Shown here piece by piece: positions 19,175 to 26,621 of a stretch of DNA of 64,000 nt. Position 1 is the stretch's first letter. Each line of letters opens with the position of its first letter. The notes below the pieces were generated by a model. That model had not been told where the DNA came from. It searched no databases and was given only the letters and a program-made list of their open reading frames with translations. A program made the position numbers and the translations under genes. The stretch lies in assembly GCA_039930045.1 (NCBI GenBank), contig JBDSQB010000006.1, positions 106,916-170,915 on the forward strand, in the 5' to 3' direction. This DNA is from Chthoniobacterales bacterium (lineage in GTDB: Bacteria > Verrucomicrobiota > Verrucomicrobiia > Chthoniobacterales > DASVRZ01).

Positions 19175-19190
19175 TCACATAATTCCTCCT
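19175..19190 (-). promoter_or_regulatory. Strong Shine-Dalgarno feeding an ATG-TGA start-stop
   Basis: In the dsbD leader a perfect AGGAGG (19190-19185) is followed after AATT by ATG and immediately TGA (19180-19175). The dsbD start codons lie 14-17 bases from the AGGAGG, further than usual. This may be a start-stop that holds ribosomes ahead of dsbD, or simply a poorly spaced ribosome-binding site. Confidence 0.45.
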
Positions 19191-19214
19191 GAAAACTAAC
19201 CTAATGAATTATTT

Positions 19215-19230
19215 GTGACAGTATTGTCAC
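19215..19230. promoter_or_regulatory. Candidate operator 1, GTGACAGTATTGTCAC
   Basis: A 16-bp near-palindrome in the divergent region between dsbD and the PK-rich gene, with arms GTGACA/TGTCAC. It is nearly identical to the palindrome centred 41 bp to the right, close to four helical turns away. This is the arrangement expected for two dimers of one regulator on the same face of the DNA. I recognise no specific regulator. Confidence 0.6.
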
Positions 19231-19255
19231 GAAGTGCCATTTCTAGTTCTTCCAG

Positions 19256-19271
19256 ATGACAATATTGTCAT
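19256..19271. promoter_or_regulatory. Candidate operator 2, ATGACAATATTGTCAT
   Basis: A perfect 16-bp palindrome. A further half-site, CTGTCA, follows at 19276-19281. Sequence between the operators and the first gene includes a small leader hairpin (GTAGCT at 19317-19322 with AGCTAC at 19330-19335) and an A-rich stretch just before the start codon. Confidence 0.65.
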
Positions 19272-19388
19272 GGCACTGTCATTTGTTTCCCTGGAAATGC
19301 CCACGAATGTGAGTCCGTAGCTTTAATGGAGCTACAGTTAGTAGAAGAATAAAAAAAACAGCAAAGAAACAAAACAAACAAACACAAA

Positions 19389-19652
19389 ATGAAAAAACAA
19401 ATAGCCAGCTATTTGGTGATCGGTGTGCTTTGCTGCGGGCACACGGTGAATGCAATGTATTCACCCAAAGTAGATACTAGTAATCAGATCATTGCGTCCG
19501 AAGGCAATGAAGCTCCTCCCAGCGGAGACCCTGGTTATGTTGAGGGTAATGGCTCTACTTCAGAAATGAGGAGAAGGCCGAAGCCGAAACCAAAACCGAA
19601 GCCACCAAAACCAAAACCGAAGCCAAAACCTCCGGTCTCAAAGCCTTCGTAA
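19389..19652 (+). CDS. Small secreted protein with Pro-Lys repeat tail
   Basis: An 87-aa protein. Residues 1-22 are a clear signal peptide (ending HTVNA), the middle is acidic and Gly/Ser-rich, and residues 62-84 alternate P and K (PKPKPKPKPPKPK). Such tails can bind anionic surfaces such as peptidoglycan or lipopolysaccharide, or act as rigid spacers. I recognise no domain. The leader before the ATG is A-rich with no Shine-Dalgarno. It is the first gene of the redox island on the plus strand; a hairpin separates it from the DUF3570 gene. Confidence 0.7.
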   Translation: MKKQIASYLVIGVLCCGHTVNAMYSPKVDTSNQIIASEGNEAPPSGDPGYVEGNGSTSEMRRRPKPKPKPKPPKPKPKPKPPVSKPS

Positions 19653-19712
19653 ACGAGTGAGGATATAAAAATCTCGCCGTAGGATATTTCCTCCGAGGCA
19701 ACGCCCAAAATT

Positions 19713-19744
19713 CCAGCGTGCAGGCTTTCATTCCTGCACGCTGG
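19713..19744 (+). terminator. Strong hairpin between the PK-rich and DUF3570 genes
   Basis: CCAGCGTGCAGG, loop CTTTCATT, CCTGCACGCTGG: a perfect 12-bp stem with no T-run after it. It may reduce readthrough or protect the 3' end of the upstream message, so the first gene could be expressed more strongly than the rest. Confidence 0.7.
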
Positions 19745-19779
19745 TATCCTGAAAGTCAGAAATTTCACAACTTAAAACC

Positions 19780-20943
19780 ATGATTAACATCTCTTCCTTT
19801 AGCGCGCTGCCTTTTCAAATCCGGGTTTGGGCGCTGGTCGGCATGGTCTATCTATTTGTCATCTCAAGCGCCATTGCGGAGAACTTCTTTGACACACGCT
19901 ACCAGTATTACCAGGAAGATCATAACCGCATCCGGGTGGATTCGGAGTATTCGCTCTTTAGCCTCGATATTAACGACACGCTGGTCCTCGACGGTTCTTT
20001 ACTATATAGCGCGATCTCCGGGGCATCACCCACTGGCCTACCCGCTTGGACCAAGGGAGGTAACGTCCCTGTGGTGGAAATGCACGACAAGCGCTACGCC
20101 TTTACTCTGGGTCTAGCCAAACAATGGCAAAACCACACGATCGCTGCTGGATTCTCGTATAGCAATGAATCGGATTATATCTCCTATGGTTATTCTCTCC
20201 AGGATACTATTTCGCTTAATCAGAAGAATACCGATCTCGTCCTGGGATTTGCTATTTCGGACGACACAGTGGGAGCTAATGGCTCTGCGCTCAGTGCAGC
20301 CAAAAGAAGCTATGATGCCATTATCGGAATAAACCAGATTCTAACCCCCAACGATTTGTTAAGTGTCAATCTAACCTTGGGCTGGAAGCAAGGTTACCTG
20401 AGCGATCCTTACAAACGCACCTTATTCTCTGGGTTCTTCGACTACTACGGAACCATATATCCCTATGATTATGTGAAAGGCGATGTGAGGCCTGACCGAA
20501 AGTTCGAGCAGCTACTATTCGCCCAGTGGACACACTACATTTCTTGGGCCGATGCAAGCATGGAAACATCGTATCGCTTCGGCCATAACGATAGCGACAT
20601 CTTTTCGCATACCGCCAGAATCGCATTTTACAAATCGTTTTTCGACGGGCGAGTAACCATTGGGCCTAGCTTTCGCTATTATCGACAAACAGCGGCCAGT
20701 TTCTACGACACTCAGTTTAAGGGAAATCCGAAATACTATTCCTCTGATTATCGCCTGTCTGCCGAGCAAACCTTTACCTATGGTTTGCAGGTGCGGGCTT
20801 ACCCCATTAAAGCACTCAAGGACCGCCTCGCTTTGGATCTTGGCTATGAGCGCTATCTCATCGAGGGATTGGATCACAAGACATCGCAATCGGCCTATCC
20901 CGATGCCAACTCAATAACGGTCGGCATGCATTGGGGATTCTAA
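19780..20943 (+). CDS. DUF3570 outer-membrane beta-barrel protein
   Basis: A 387-aa exported protein. A signal-like segment covers residues 14-33 (ending SSAIA). The rest alternates short amphipathic strands with aromatic residues (RYQYYQEDHNRIRVDS, FYKSFFDGRVTIGPSFRYYRQ), ending in MHWGF, the terminal phenylalanine expected of an outer-membrane barrel. It fits DUF3570, a family often encoded with ApbE, DUF4266 and a thioredoxin, as here. Residues 77-86 read SAISGASPTG; the SGAS part resembles the [S/T]GA[T/S] sites that ApbE modifies with FMN, though without the leading aspartate. It is ten bases upstream of apbE. Confidence 0.8.
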   Translation: MINISSFSALPFQIRVWALVGMVYLFVISSAIAENFFDTRYQYYQEDHNRIRVDSEYSLFSLDINDTLVLDGSLLYSAISGASPTGLPAWTKGGNVPVVEMHDKRYAFTLGLAKQWQNHTIAAGFSYSNESDYISYGYSLQDTISLNQKNTDLVLGFAISDDTVGANGSALSAAKRSYDAIIGINQILTPNDLLSVNLTLGWKQGYLSDPYKRTLFSGFFDYYGTIYPYDYVKGDVRPDRKFEQLLFAQWTHYISWADASMETSYRFGHNDSDIFSHTARIAFYKSFFDGRVTIGPSFRYYRQTAASFYDTQFKGNPKYYSSDYRLSAEQTFTYGLQVRAYPIKALKDRLALDLGYERYLIEGLDHKTSQSAYPDANSITVGMHWGF

Positions 20944-20953
20944 CTTATTTCAA

Positions 20954-21958
20954 ATGACTGGAATTGCTTCAGTAATAAACACGCCTCTCGCAGCAGCCGG
21001 AATAACGGAGTGCGCTGATGAATTTTATGAGATTGATTTCTATGCACTCGGTTCGCAGTGCCAGCTAATCTATGAAGCGGAGAACTTAGCCAAGGCAGAA
21101 GCCTATCATCAGGCAGCAGGCCAATGGCTGGGGCGATTTGAGGCACGCTATTCCCGTTTCCAGCCCGACAGCGAAGTGTGCCGCGTCAATGCAATGGCCG
21201 GAATAAGGTTAGTCGAAATTGATGCAGAGTTTGAGATGCTGCTCGATCTCTGCGAGCAGTGTCATTTCGTTACTCAAGGCGCTTTCGATGCGACTTCTTT
21301 GCCGCTGAGTTTACTATGGGATTGGAAGCGGAAGCGCGATTCCCTGCCCACGGAAGAGGAGATCGCGCAAGCTAGAAGTCTCGTAGGTTGGCTGCGAGTC
21401 GAAAGATCACCGGGTCGTATTTTTCTTCCGCAAAAAGGCATGATGCTGGATCTCGGCGGAGTGGGCAAGGAATTTGCAGTGGATTGTTTGCGCCAGTTAG
21501 CCGTCGGAATGGGGATTACGAATATTATGGTGAACCTAGGAGGTGACATCGCTGTGCTGGGCGAGTCTTACGAAGCCGGGGCATGGTATGTCGGTCTGGA
21601 AGATCCAGCACGGCCAGGCGAAACTTACTGTGGACTCCGCCTGCGCAGTGGCACCACCGTGGCGACTTCGGGAGACTACCGCAGACGCTTTGAATTTGAG
21701 GGGCGCAGCTATGGGCATGTACTGGATTGTCGCTCTGGCTGGCCTGTTGCGAATGGAACCAAATCGGCAACCGTTATCGCCAATCGCTGCACAGCTGCGG
21801 GATTGCTTTCCACCTCGGCCTTGGTGTTGGGGGGCCAAAACGCCATTGCCATGCTGGATCGCACGCAAAACGTCGAAGGCTGTCTCTGGTGCGATGGAAA
21901 GTTATACGAAACTCGAGGGTTTCGTCGGTCCATTCTTCCGAAAGACTGGTTCGACTGA
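20954..21958 (+). CDS. apbE: FAD:protein FMN transferase
   Basis: Attaches FMN covalently to a Thr/Ser of exported proteins, using FAD and magnesium. The 334-aa product shows LGSQCQLIYE near the start, then FSRFxPDSEV-type sequence (YSRFQPDSEVCRVN), FDATSLPL, DLGGVGKEFAVD, NLGGDIAVLG and SGDYRRRF. The metal-binding segment reads HVLDCRSGWP (H255-P264) where most members have HILDPxTG: proline and threonine are replaced by cysteine and serine. No lipobox or clear signal peptide is visible, so its side of the membrane is uncertain. Downstream is tlpA. Confidence 0.92.
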   Translation: MTGIASVINTPLAAAGITECADEFYEIDFYALGSQCQLIYEAENLAKAEAYHQAAGQWLGRFEARYSRFQPDSEVCRVNAMAGIRLVEIDAEFEMLLDLCEQCHFVTQGAFDATSLPLSLLWDWKRKRDSLPTEEEIAQARSLVGWLRVERSPGRIFLPQKGMMLDLGGVGKEFAVDCLRQLAVGMGITNIMVNLGGDIAVLGESYEAGAWYVGLEDPARPGETYCGLRLRSGTTVATSGDYRRRFEFEGRSYGHVLDCRSGWPVANGTKSATVIANRCTAAGLLSTSALVLGGQNAIAMLDRTQNVEGCLWCDGKLYETRGFRRSILPKDWFD

Positions 21959-21996
21959 GCTTTATTTCTACCTCCCCACCATACAAGCCCGATCTT

Positions 21997-22500
21997 ATGA
22001 AAAACCGCTCGTTTATATTTCTACTATCTATTTGTTTCTGCACTCTCGCAGGCCTTATCTCATCAGCTTCCGCAGGTTGGAAAGAGGGCGAACCTCTCCC
22101 CGATCTCCACAGCTATGGACTTGCCGGAAATATTCCCGATCTACATGGCAAAGTCGTCTATCTCGATTTTTGGGCTTCCTGGTGTGCTCCTTGCAAGGCG
22201 TCTTTTCCGGTGCTGGAACGGTGGCAGAAACAATTTTCTGGCAAAGGATTCACCGTCTTGGGAGTGAGTGTGGACGAAACCACACCTAACATGCAGACTT
22301 TTCTAAAAAACAACCCGGTTACTTTTCCCGTGGTCCACGATAGCAGCCATAAATTGGTGGCCGTAGCAGATGTCGCCACTATGCCGACTTCTTTCATCAT
22401 CGATCGTCATGGTGTTATCCATCAAGTGCATCACGGTTTCCGAGCAAGTGATGAGGTGGCTCTTACTTCGTTGATTAGCGAGTTGCTAAATCAAAAATAA
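21997..22500 (+). CDS. TlpA/ResA-like exported thioredoxin
   Basis: A 167-aa protein with a signal peptide (residues 1-26, ending SSASA) and a thioredoxin fold. The active site is WCAPC (C63, C66), and the cis-proline lies in VATMPTSFIID. Such proteins are kept reduced by DsbD or CcdA and reduce specific periplasmic disulfides. DsbD is encoded divergently 2.8 kb away, which fits a dedicated relay. The ATG at 21997 is chosen because the signal peptide begins there. The likely client is the Cys-tailed lipoprotein downstream, by inference. Confidence 0.93.
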   Translation: MKNRSFIFLLSICFCTLAGLISSASAGWKEGEPLPDLHSYGLAGNIPDLHGKVVYLDFWASWCAPCKASFPVLERWQKQFSGKGFTVLGVSVDETTPNMQTFLKNNPVTFPVVHDSSHKLVAVADVATMPTSFIIDRHGVIHQVHHGFRASDEVALTSLISELLNQK

Positions 22501-22528
22501 TCACTCCATTCTTGAACATTACGCGATT

Positions 22529-22744
22529 ATGAAAAAACTATGTTTTCTTTCCTTGTTCGTAGTAGTCGGCTTTATCACTGGCTGCACCACGGTCAAACCT
22601 TGGGAACGCGGGCATCTCGCCGACTACACCATGCGTCCGGGGCGCGATCCACTGAGCGATTCCATCTCGGAGCACGTCTGGTTTACTCGCGAGGCCTATG
22701 CTGGAGGCAAAGGCGTGGGTGGGGGCGGTTGTGGGTGCAATTAA
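22529..22744 (+). CDS. DUF4266 lipoprotein with C-terminal GGGGCGCN
   Basis: A 71-aa lipoprotein: signal peptide with lipobox FITGC (lipidated cysteine at residue 19), then a short mature part (VKPWERGHLADYTMRPGRDPL) and the tail GGKGVGGGGCGCN. Both the WERG...LAxxxMxxxxDP segment and the Gly-rich tail with Cys-Gly-Cys are typical of DUF4266, whose function is unknown. The CxC pair could bind metal or be the disulfide that the TlpA-DsbD relay reduces. Its last 47 bases overlap the next gene. Confidence 0.85.
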   Translation: MKKLCFLSLFVVVGFITGCTTVKPWERGHLADYTMRPGRDPLSDSISEHVWFTREAYAGGKGVGGGGCGCN

Positions 22745-23468
22745 GTTCCATGTTTGGGTTACTCCGCTACTAAGCATCATTGCGGCATTCTCGCTACAAG
22801 CCGAAGACATTCGACACCCTCGTATCGACGGCTTGAGTGGCACAGTAGGAGTTGGCTATGACGGCACCCGTCTTTCTTCCGAGGCCTTTAACCTCTCCAG
22901 TGAAATCGAGTTTGGCGATACCAAAACCTGGATCAGTCTTTCCACTGATACTAACCTCAGTAGCTTCAGCGATTTCCGCATCCGACGCGATTCCTACTTG
23001 AGCCTCAAACTCGGTGCGGCTCTTTATCGAAATAATGACACTCGCTTTTATCTCAATGCCACTTTTGCGCTCGATCCGCATTCGCGTTACGCCACCCAAG
23101 GCATGGACTTGTCTCCGGGCCTGGATTTCGCCTGGGGATTGACGGATGCGCTTTGGATCGGTGGCGGATTCGGAATCGATGCCTCGACCTCACCCAAAAT
23201 CTCTCATAAGCCAATTCACCCCACTGCCGACGTTTTTGTGACCTATCTTTGCGCTTGGCTGCCGAATGAATCCGACTCGATCAGCCTGAATGCGAATGCC
23301 GGAGCGGATGATTCCTCGGGTTCTAGTCAGACACTTTCCGTCAACCTCAGCTACACTTTTAATCTCACCGAGAACCTCGAAGCTACCGTGGGTATCGGCG
23401 GCAACGTAATTTCCTCCATCGAACCCGGCGGGGTTCATGCTCTGTCAGGCCTCACTTGGCGATTTTAG
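22698..23468 (+). CDS. Outer-membrane beta-barrel protein, unassigned family
   Basis: Up to 256 aa. A hydrophobic segment (VTPLLSIIAAFSLQA) serves as signal sequence; the mature part has about ten predicted beta strands of alternating polar and hydrophobic residues (SSEIEFGDTKTWISLSTDT, LSVNLSYTFNLTENLEATVGIG) and ends LTWRF, with the terminal phenylalanine of a barrel. The start is unclear: the ATG at 22698 lies inside the DUF4266 gene, and in-frame GTG codons up to about 22731 would also work. It is the last gene of the redox island. Confidence 0.7.
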   Translation: MLEAKAWVGAVVGAIKFHVWVTPLLSIIAAFSLQAEDIRHPRIDGLSGTVGVGYDGTRLSSEAFNLSSEIEFGDTKTWISLSTDTNLSSFSDFRIRRDSYLSLKLGAALYRNNDTRFYLNATFALDPHSRYATQGMDLSPGLDFAWGLTDALWIGGGFGIDASTSPKISHKPIHPTADVFVTYLCAWLPNESDSISLNANAGADDSSGSSQTLSVNLSYTFNLTENLEATVGIGGNVISSIEPGGVHALSGLTWRF

Positions 23469-23531
23469 GGAAAACGCGATGGCGTTTCCTTCGTGATTGA
23501 AATGGAAGTCGCTTCTGTATTGAATCCGGCG

Positions 23532-24182
23532 ATGAGTTTGAAACGCGTCCTCGAAGCGCTCCTATTCGCTTCCCAGAAACCGCTTTTGCCCAAGGAAATC
23601 GTGGCGGCTCTGCGCGGGGCGACGGATTTTTCCGATGACGTCGAGGTGATGGATCTCGCCAAAACGAAGGAAGCCGAGGCCGCCATCGCGCTGAACGAAC
23701 TCAAGTCCGACTACCTCCACGCCGGGCACGCGTTTCAGCTAGTCGAGCAGGTCAACGGCTGGCAGCTCACCACGCAGCCCGCCTATGCCGTGTGGGTGCG
23801 CCAGCTTTTTCCCGAGGGAAAACCGTCGCGGTTGAGCCCGCCGGCGTTGGAAACTTTGGCCATCATTGCGTATCGGCAGCCGATCATGAAAGCCGACATC
23901 GAGGCTGTTCGCGGCGTGGCGGTCGATGGCATGATCCAGAAACTTTTAGAGGCGGGTCTGATTAAAATCGCCGGACGCGCCGACGTTCCCGGGCGGCCTT
24001 TGCTCTACGAAAGCACGCAGTTTTTCCTGGAGCATTTCGGTTTGAAAACATTGGACGAACTCCCCAACTCGACCGAACTCCGCCACATCGCGCTGCCGAA
24101 GGCGCCGCTTCCCACCGAGCCGCAGGCCGAGCAACTCCCGCTCGCCCCAGTGGAATCCAACCCCGAACTTTCTCCGGTATGA
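23532..24182 (+). CDS. scpB: Segregation and condensation protein B
   Basis: Winged-helix subunit of the SMC-ScpAB condensin, needed for chromosome compaction and segregation. The 216-aa product has the ScpB opening (LKRVLEALLFASQKPL), FQLVEQVNGWQLTTQP, and the second winged-helix block LSPPALETLAIIAYRQPIMKADIEAVRGV, followed by GRADVPGRPLLYESTQFFLEHFGL. A Pro/Glu-rich tail ends the protein. The frame is open from 23493, but the conserved part begins at the ATG at 23532. Its stop overlaps the pheA start (ATGA). No scpA is adjacent. Confidence 0.93.
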   Translation: MSLKRVLEALLFASQKPLLPKEIVAALRGATDFSDDVEVMDLAKTKEAEAAIALNELKSDYLHAGHAFQLVEQVNGWQLTTQPAYAVWVRQLFPEGKPSRLSPPALETLAIIAYRQPIMKADIEAVRGVAVDGMIQKLLEAGLIKIAGRADVPGRPLLYESTQFFLEHFGLKTLDELPNSTELRHIALPKAPLPTEPQAEQLPLAPVESNPELSPV

Positions 24183-25261
24183 GCCTCGAACCCATTCGCC
24201 AAAAGATCGACTCCCTCGATTTCCAGATCATCGAACTCCTCAACCAGCGCGCCGATCTCGTCCATGAAGTGGGCGAGACCAAGCGCGCCCAAAACCTTTC
24301 CATTTACGCGCCGGAACGCGAGGAATCGCTCCTCCAAAAACTCGTCGCCATGTCGAAGGCGATCCCCAATAGCCGGCTCGACGCCAAGGCGATTCGCGCC
24401 ATTTATCGCGAGATCATGTCGGCCTCGCTCGCCCTCGAAAAAGACCTCGCCATCGCCTATCTCGGACCCGAGGCGACATGGACGCACCAAGCGGCTCGCA
24501 GTCGTTTCGGGGCCAGCGTTCGCTACGTGGCGCAGACGAATATCAGCGACGTTTTTACCCAAGTCGCCCGTGGCCAGGCCGATTACGGCGTCGTTCCCAT
24601 CGAAAATTCGACGGAGGGCGCGGTCAATTACACCCTCGACGCCTTCATGGACAGCGAACTGCGCATCTGCGCGCAGATCCTGCTGAAGATCGAAAACAAC
24701 CTCATCGCCAGGATCCCGCGCGAGGATATTCGGAAAATTTACTCGCATCCGCAAGTCTTCGGACAATGCCGCATGTGGCTGGAGCGCAACATGCACGGCA
24801 TCGACCTCATCGAAGTCAGCAGCACGACCCGCGCCGCCGAACTCGCCGCCTCCGAGCCCCACGCCGCCGCGCTCGCCGGACGGATGGCCGCCGAGGTTTA
24901 CGGGCTGAACGTCCTCGAAGCTGGCGTGCAGGACAACCCGAACAACACCACGCGATTCCTCGTCATCAGCCCGACGACTTGTCCGCCGACGGGAAACGAT
25001 AAAACGTCGCTCATGTTCTGCGTGCGGGATCGTTCGGGGGCGTTGTTCTCGGCGTTGGAACCCTTTAACCGGCTGCAAATCAGCCTCAGCAAAATCGTCA
25101 GCCGTCCGTCGAAACGGAAGGCGTGGGAATATTTCTTCTTCGTCGATCTCGACGGCCACTACGCCGATCCGGCGGTCGCGCAGGCGATCGAGGAACTGGA
25201 AGCGCATTGCAGTTTCGTCAAAATCCTCGGGAGCTACCCAAAGACCGAGCTGACGGTGTAG
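24179..25261 (+). CDS. pheA: Chorismate mutase-prephenate dehydratase (P-protein)
   Basis: Bifunctional enzyme of phenylalanine synthesis, 360 aa. The chorismate mutase domain covers residues 1-85 ([40 protein letters not shown]). The prephenate dehydratase domain follows from about 93 ([31 protein letters not shown]). The ACT domain begins near 275 ([19 protein letters not shown]) and includes the phenylalanine-binding [16 protein letters not shown], where most members have ESRP. It is translationally coupled to scpB. A mosaic palindromic element follows the stop. Confidence 0.96.
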   Translation: MSLEPIRQKIDSLDFQIIELLNQRADLVHEVGETKRAQNLSIYAPEREESLLQKLVAMSKAIPNSRLDAKAIRAIYREIMSASLALEKDLAIAYLGPEATWTHQAARSRFGASVRYVAQTNISDVFTQVARGQADYGVVPIENSTEGAVNYTLDAFMDSELRICAQILLKIENNLIARIPREDIRKIYSHPQVFGQCRMWLERNMHGIDLIEVSSTTRAAELAASEPHAAALAGRMAAEVYGLNVLEAGVQDNPNNTTRFLVISPTTCPPTGNDKTSLMFCVRDRSGALFSALEPFNRLQISLSKIVSRPSKRKAWEYFFFVDLDGHYADPAVAQAIEELEAHCSFVKILGSYPKTELTV

Positions 25262-25268
25262 CTTTCCC

Positions 25269-25373
25269 CGGGAGCGCACGCGTCTCGCGTGTTCTTTGAG
25301 GTGTCTCGCCTCAAAGCTCTTCCGGCCATCGGACGAGACGTCCGCTGGAACACGCGAGACGCGTGCGCTCCCG
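25269..25373. repeat. Mosaic palindromic element, copy C (arm-M3-M1-arm)
   Basis: Copy C has the same modules as copy B but in inverted order: M3 (TTTGAGGTG-TCT-CGCCTCAAA) next to the left arm and M1 (GGACGAGACGTCC) next to the right arm. It is the only copy found between genes in tandem, in the leader of the luciferase-like gene. Confidence 0.9.
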
Positions 25374-25472
25374 AAGACTTGCCGTCGGCCCTTCCACGGC
25401 CTCTCGTCCGAAACTTCGACGGTTCTCGAAACAACCGGGTTGCTTGCGCTTTACACCGGTCCATCTTCCCTC

Positions 25473-26468
25473 ATGCGACTCTCCGAAATTCCCTTGTCGG
25501 TGCTCGATCTCGCCCCCGTTCTCCAAGGCGGGACCGCTGTCGACAGCCTTCGGCGCTCCTTGGAGTTGGCGCGTTATGCGGAGCGAGCTGGGTTCCATCG
25601 TTATTGGGTCGCCGAACACCACAACATGCCGGGCATCGCCAGCGCCGCGACCTCCGTCGTTATCGGCTACCTCGCCGCCGGCACCTCCCGCATCCGCGTC
25701 GGCGCGGGCGGCGTCATGCTCCTCAACCACGCCCCGCTCATCATCGCCGAGCAATTTGGAACCCTCGCCTCGCTCTACCCAGGCCGCATCGACCTCGGAC
25801 TCGGACGCGCCCCCGGTGCCGACCAGGCCACCATGCGCGTGCTGCGGCAGGGACTCGACGCCACGGGCGACGACTTCCCCCAGCAGCTCGAGGAACTCCG
25901 CTCCTATCTGCGCGAACCGACGCCCGGCCAGCGCATTCGCGCCTTTCCCGGAGCGGGCACGGAAGTGCCGATTTACCTGTTCGGCTCGGGCGGTTTCAGC
26001 GCGCAACTGGCGGGCGAGCTGGGACTTCCATTCGCTTCGGCGGGCCATTTTTCACCCGATAATTTGTTGCCGGGGCTGGAGTTTTACCGGAGCCGTTTTC
26101 GCCCTTCGGAAACGCTGCCGCGGCCCTACGCCATGGTCTGCGTGAACATTTTCGCCGCCGACACCGATGCCGAAGCCGAATCGCTCGCCACCTCGCAATA
26201 CCAGGCGCATTTGTTTCTGGCTCGCGGCATGCCGGTGCAGCTTCCGCCGCCCAAGAAATCGCTGGCAGCCGTTTACGCCGGACCCGAGCAATTGCCTTTT
26301 TTGCGCGGCTCGATCATTGGCAGCGCGGCGACCGTGGAGGAAAAACTCACGGCGCTGCTGGAGGAAACGCAGGCCGACGAGCTGATTATTCACTCCATGA
26401 TTTACGATCCCGACGCGCGTCAGCATTCCTACGAGATCGTCCGGGACATGGCGGGCATAGCTGTTTAA
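25473..26468 (+). CDS. Luciferase-like (LLM class) flavin-dependent monooxygenase
   Basis: A 331-aa TIM-barrel flavoprotein. [10 protein letters not shown] at the N-terminus, [25 protein letters not shown] and [15 protein letters not shown] are the blocks of the MsnO8 subgroup of bacterial-luciferase-like oxidoreductases, which use FMN or F420. The substrate cannot be read from sequence. I begin it at the ATG at 25473; the frame is open further up, through the palindromic element, but that part is not family-like. It converges on the aldo/keto reductase gene. Confidence 0.9.
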   Translation: MRLSEIPLSVLDLAPVLQGGTAVDSLRRSLELARYAERAGFHRYWVAEHHNMPGIASAATSVVIGYLAAGTSRIRVGAGGVMLLNHAPLIIAEQFGTLASLYPGRIDLGLGRAPGADQATMRVLRQGLDATGDDFPQQLEELRSYLREPTPGQRIRAFPGAGTEVPIYLFGSGGFSAQLAGELGLPFASAGHFSPDNLLPGLEFYRSRFRPSETLPRPYAMVCVNIFAADTDAEAESLATSQYQAHLFLARGMPVQLPPPKKSLAAVYAGPEQLPFLRGSIIGSAATVEEKLTALLEETQADELIIHSMIYDPDARQHSYEIVRDMAGIAV

Positions 26469-26473
26469 TTCCC

Positions 26474-26595
26474 CGGGAGCGTCTCGCGTGCTCCCTTTTG
26501 CGTCTCGCGAAAGGGCTTTGACGTAAGTGGTCCTCTCTCTGAAACAGCTTTGAGGCGAGACACCTCAAAGAGCACGCGAGACGCGTGCGCTCCCG
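26474..26595. repeat. Mosaic palindromic element, copy D (arm-M2-M3-arm)
   Basis: Copy D lies between convergent genes. The left arm has lost six bases (CGGGAGCGTCTCGCGTG). M2 (CCCTTTTGCG-TCT-CGCGAAAGGG) and M3 (TTTGAGGCG-AGA-CACCTCAAA) are separated by a 35-bp linker that copy E also carries in inverted orientation, with a variable centre. Confidence 0.9.
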
Positions 26596-26621
26596 AAGAC
26601 ACACCGAAGTGAAGTCAGCAG

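Noticed and set aside
24005..25279. A 424-codon open frame antisense to scpB and pheA
   Set aside because: It spans the junction of two coupled real genes and shows no domain or ribosome-binding site.
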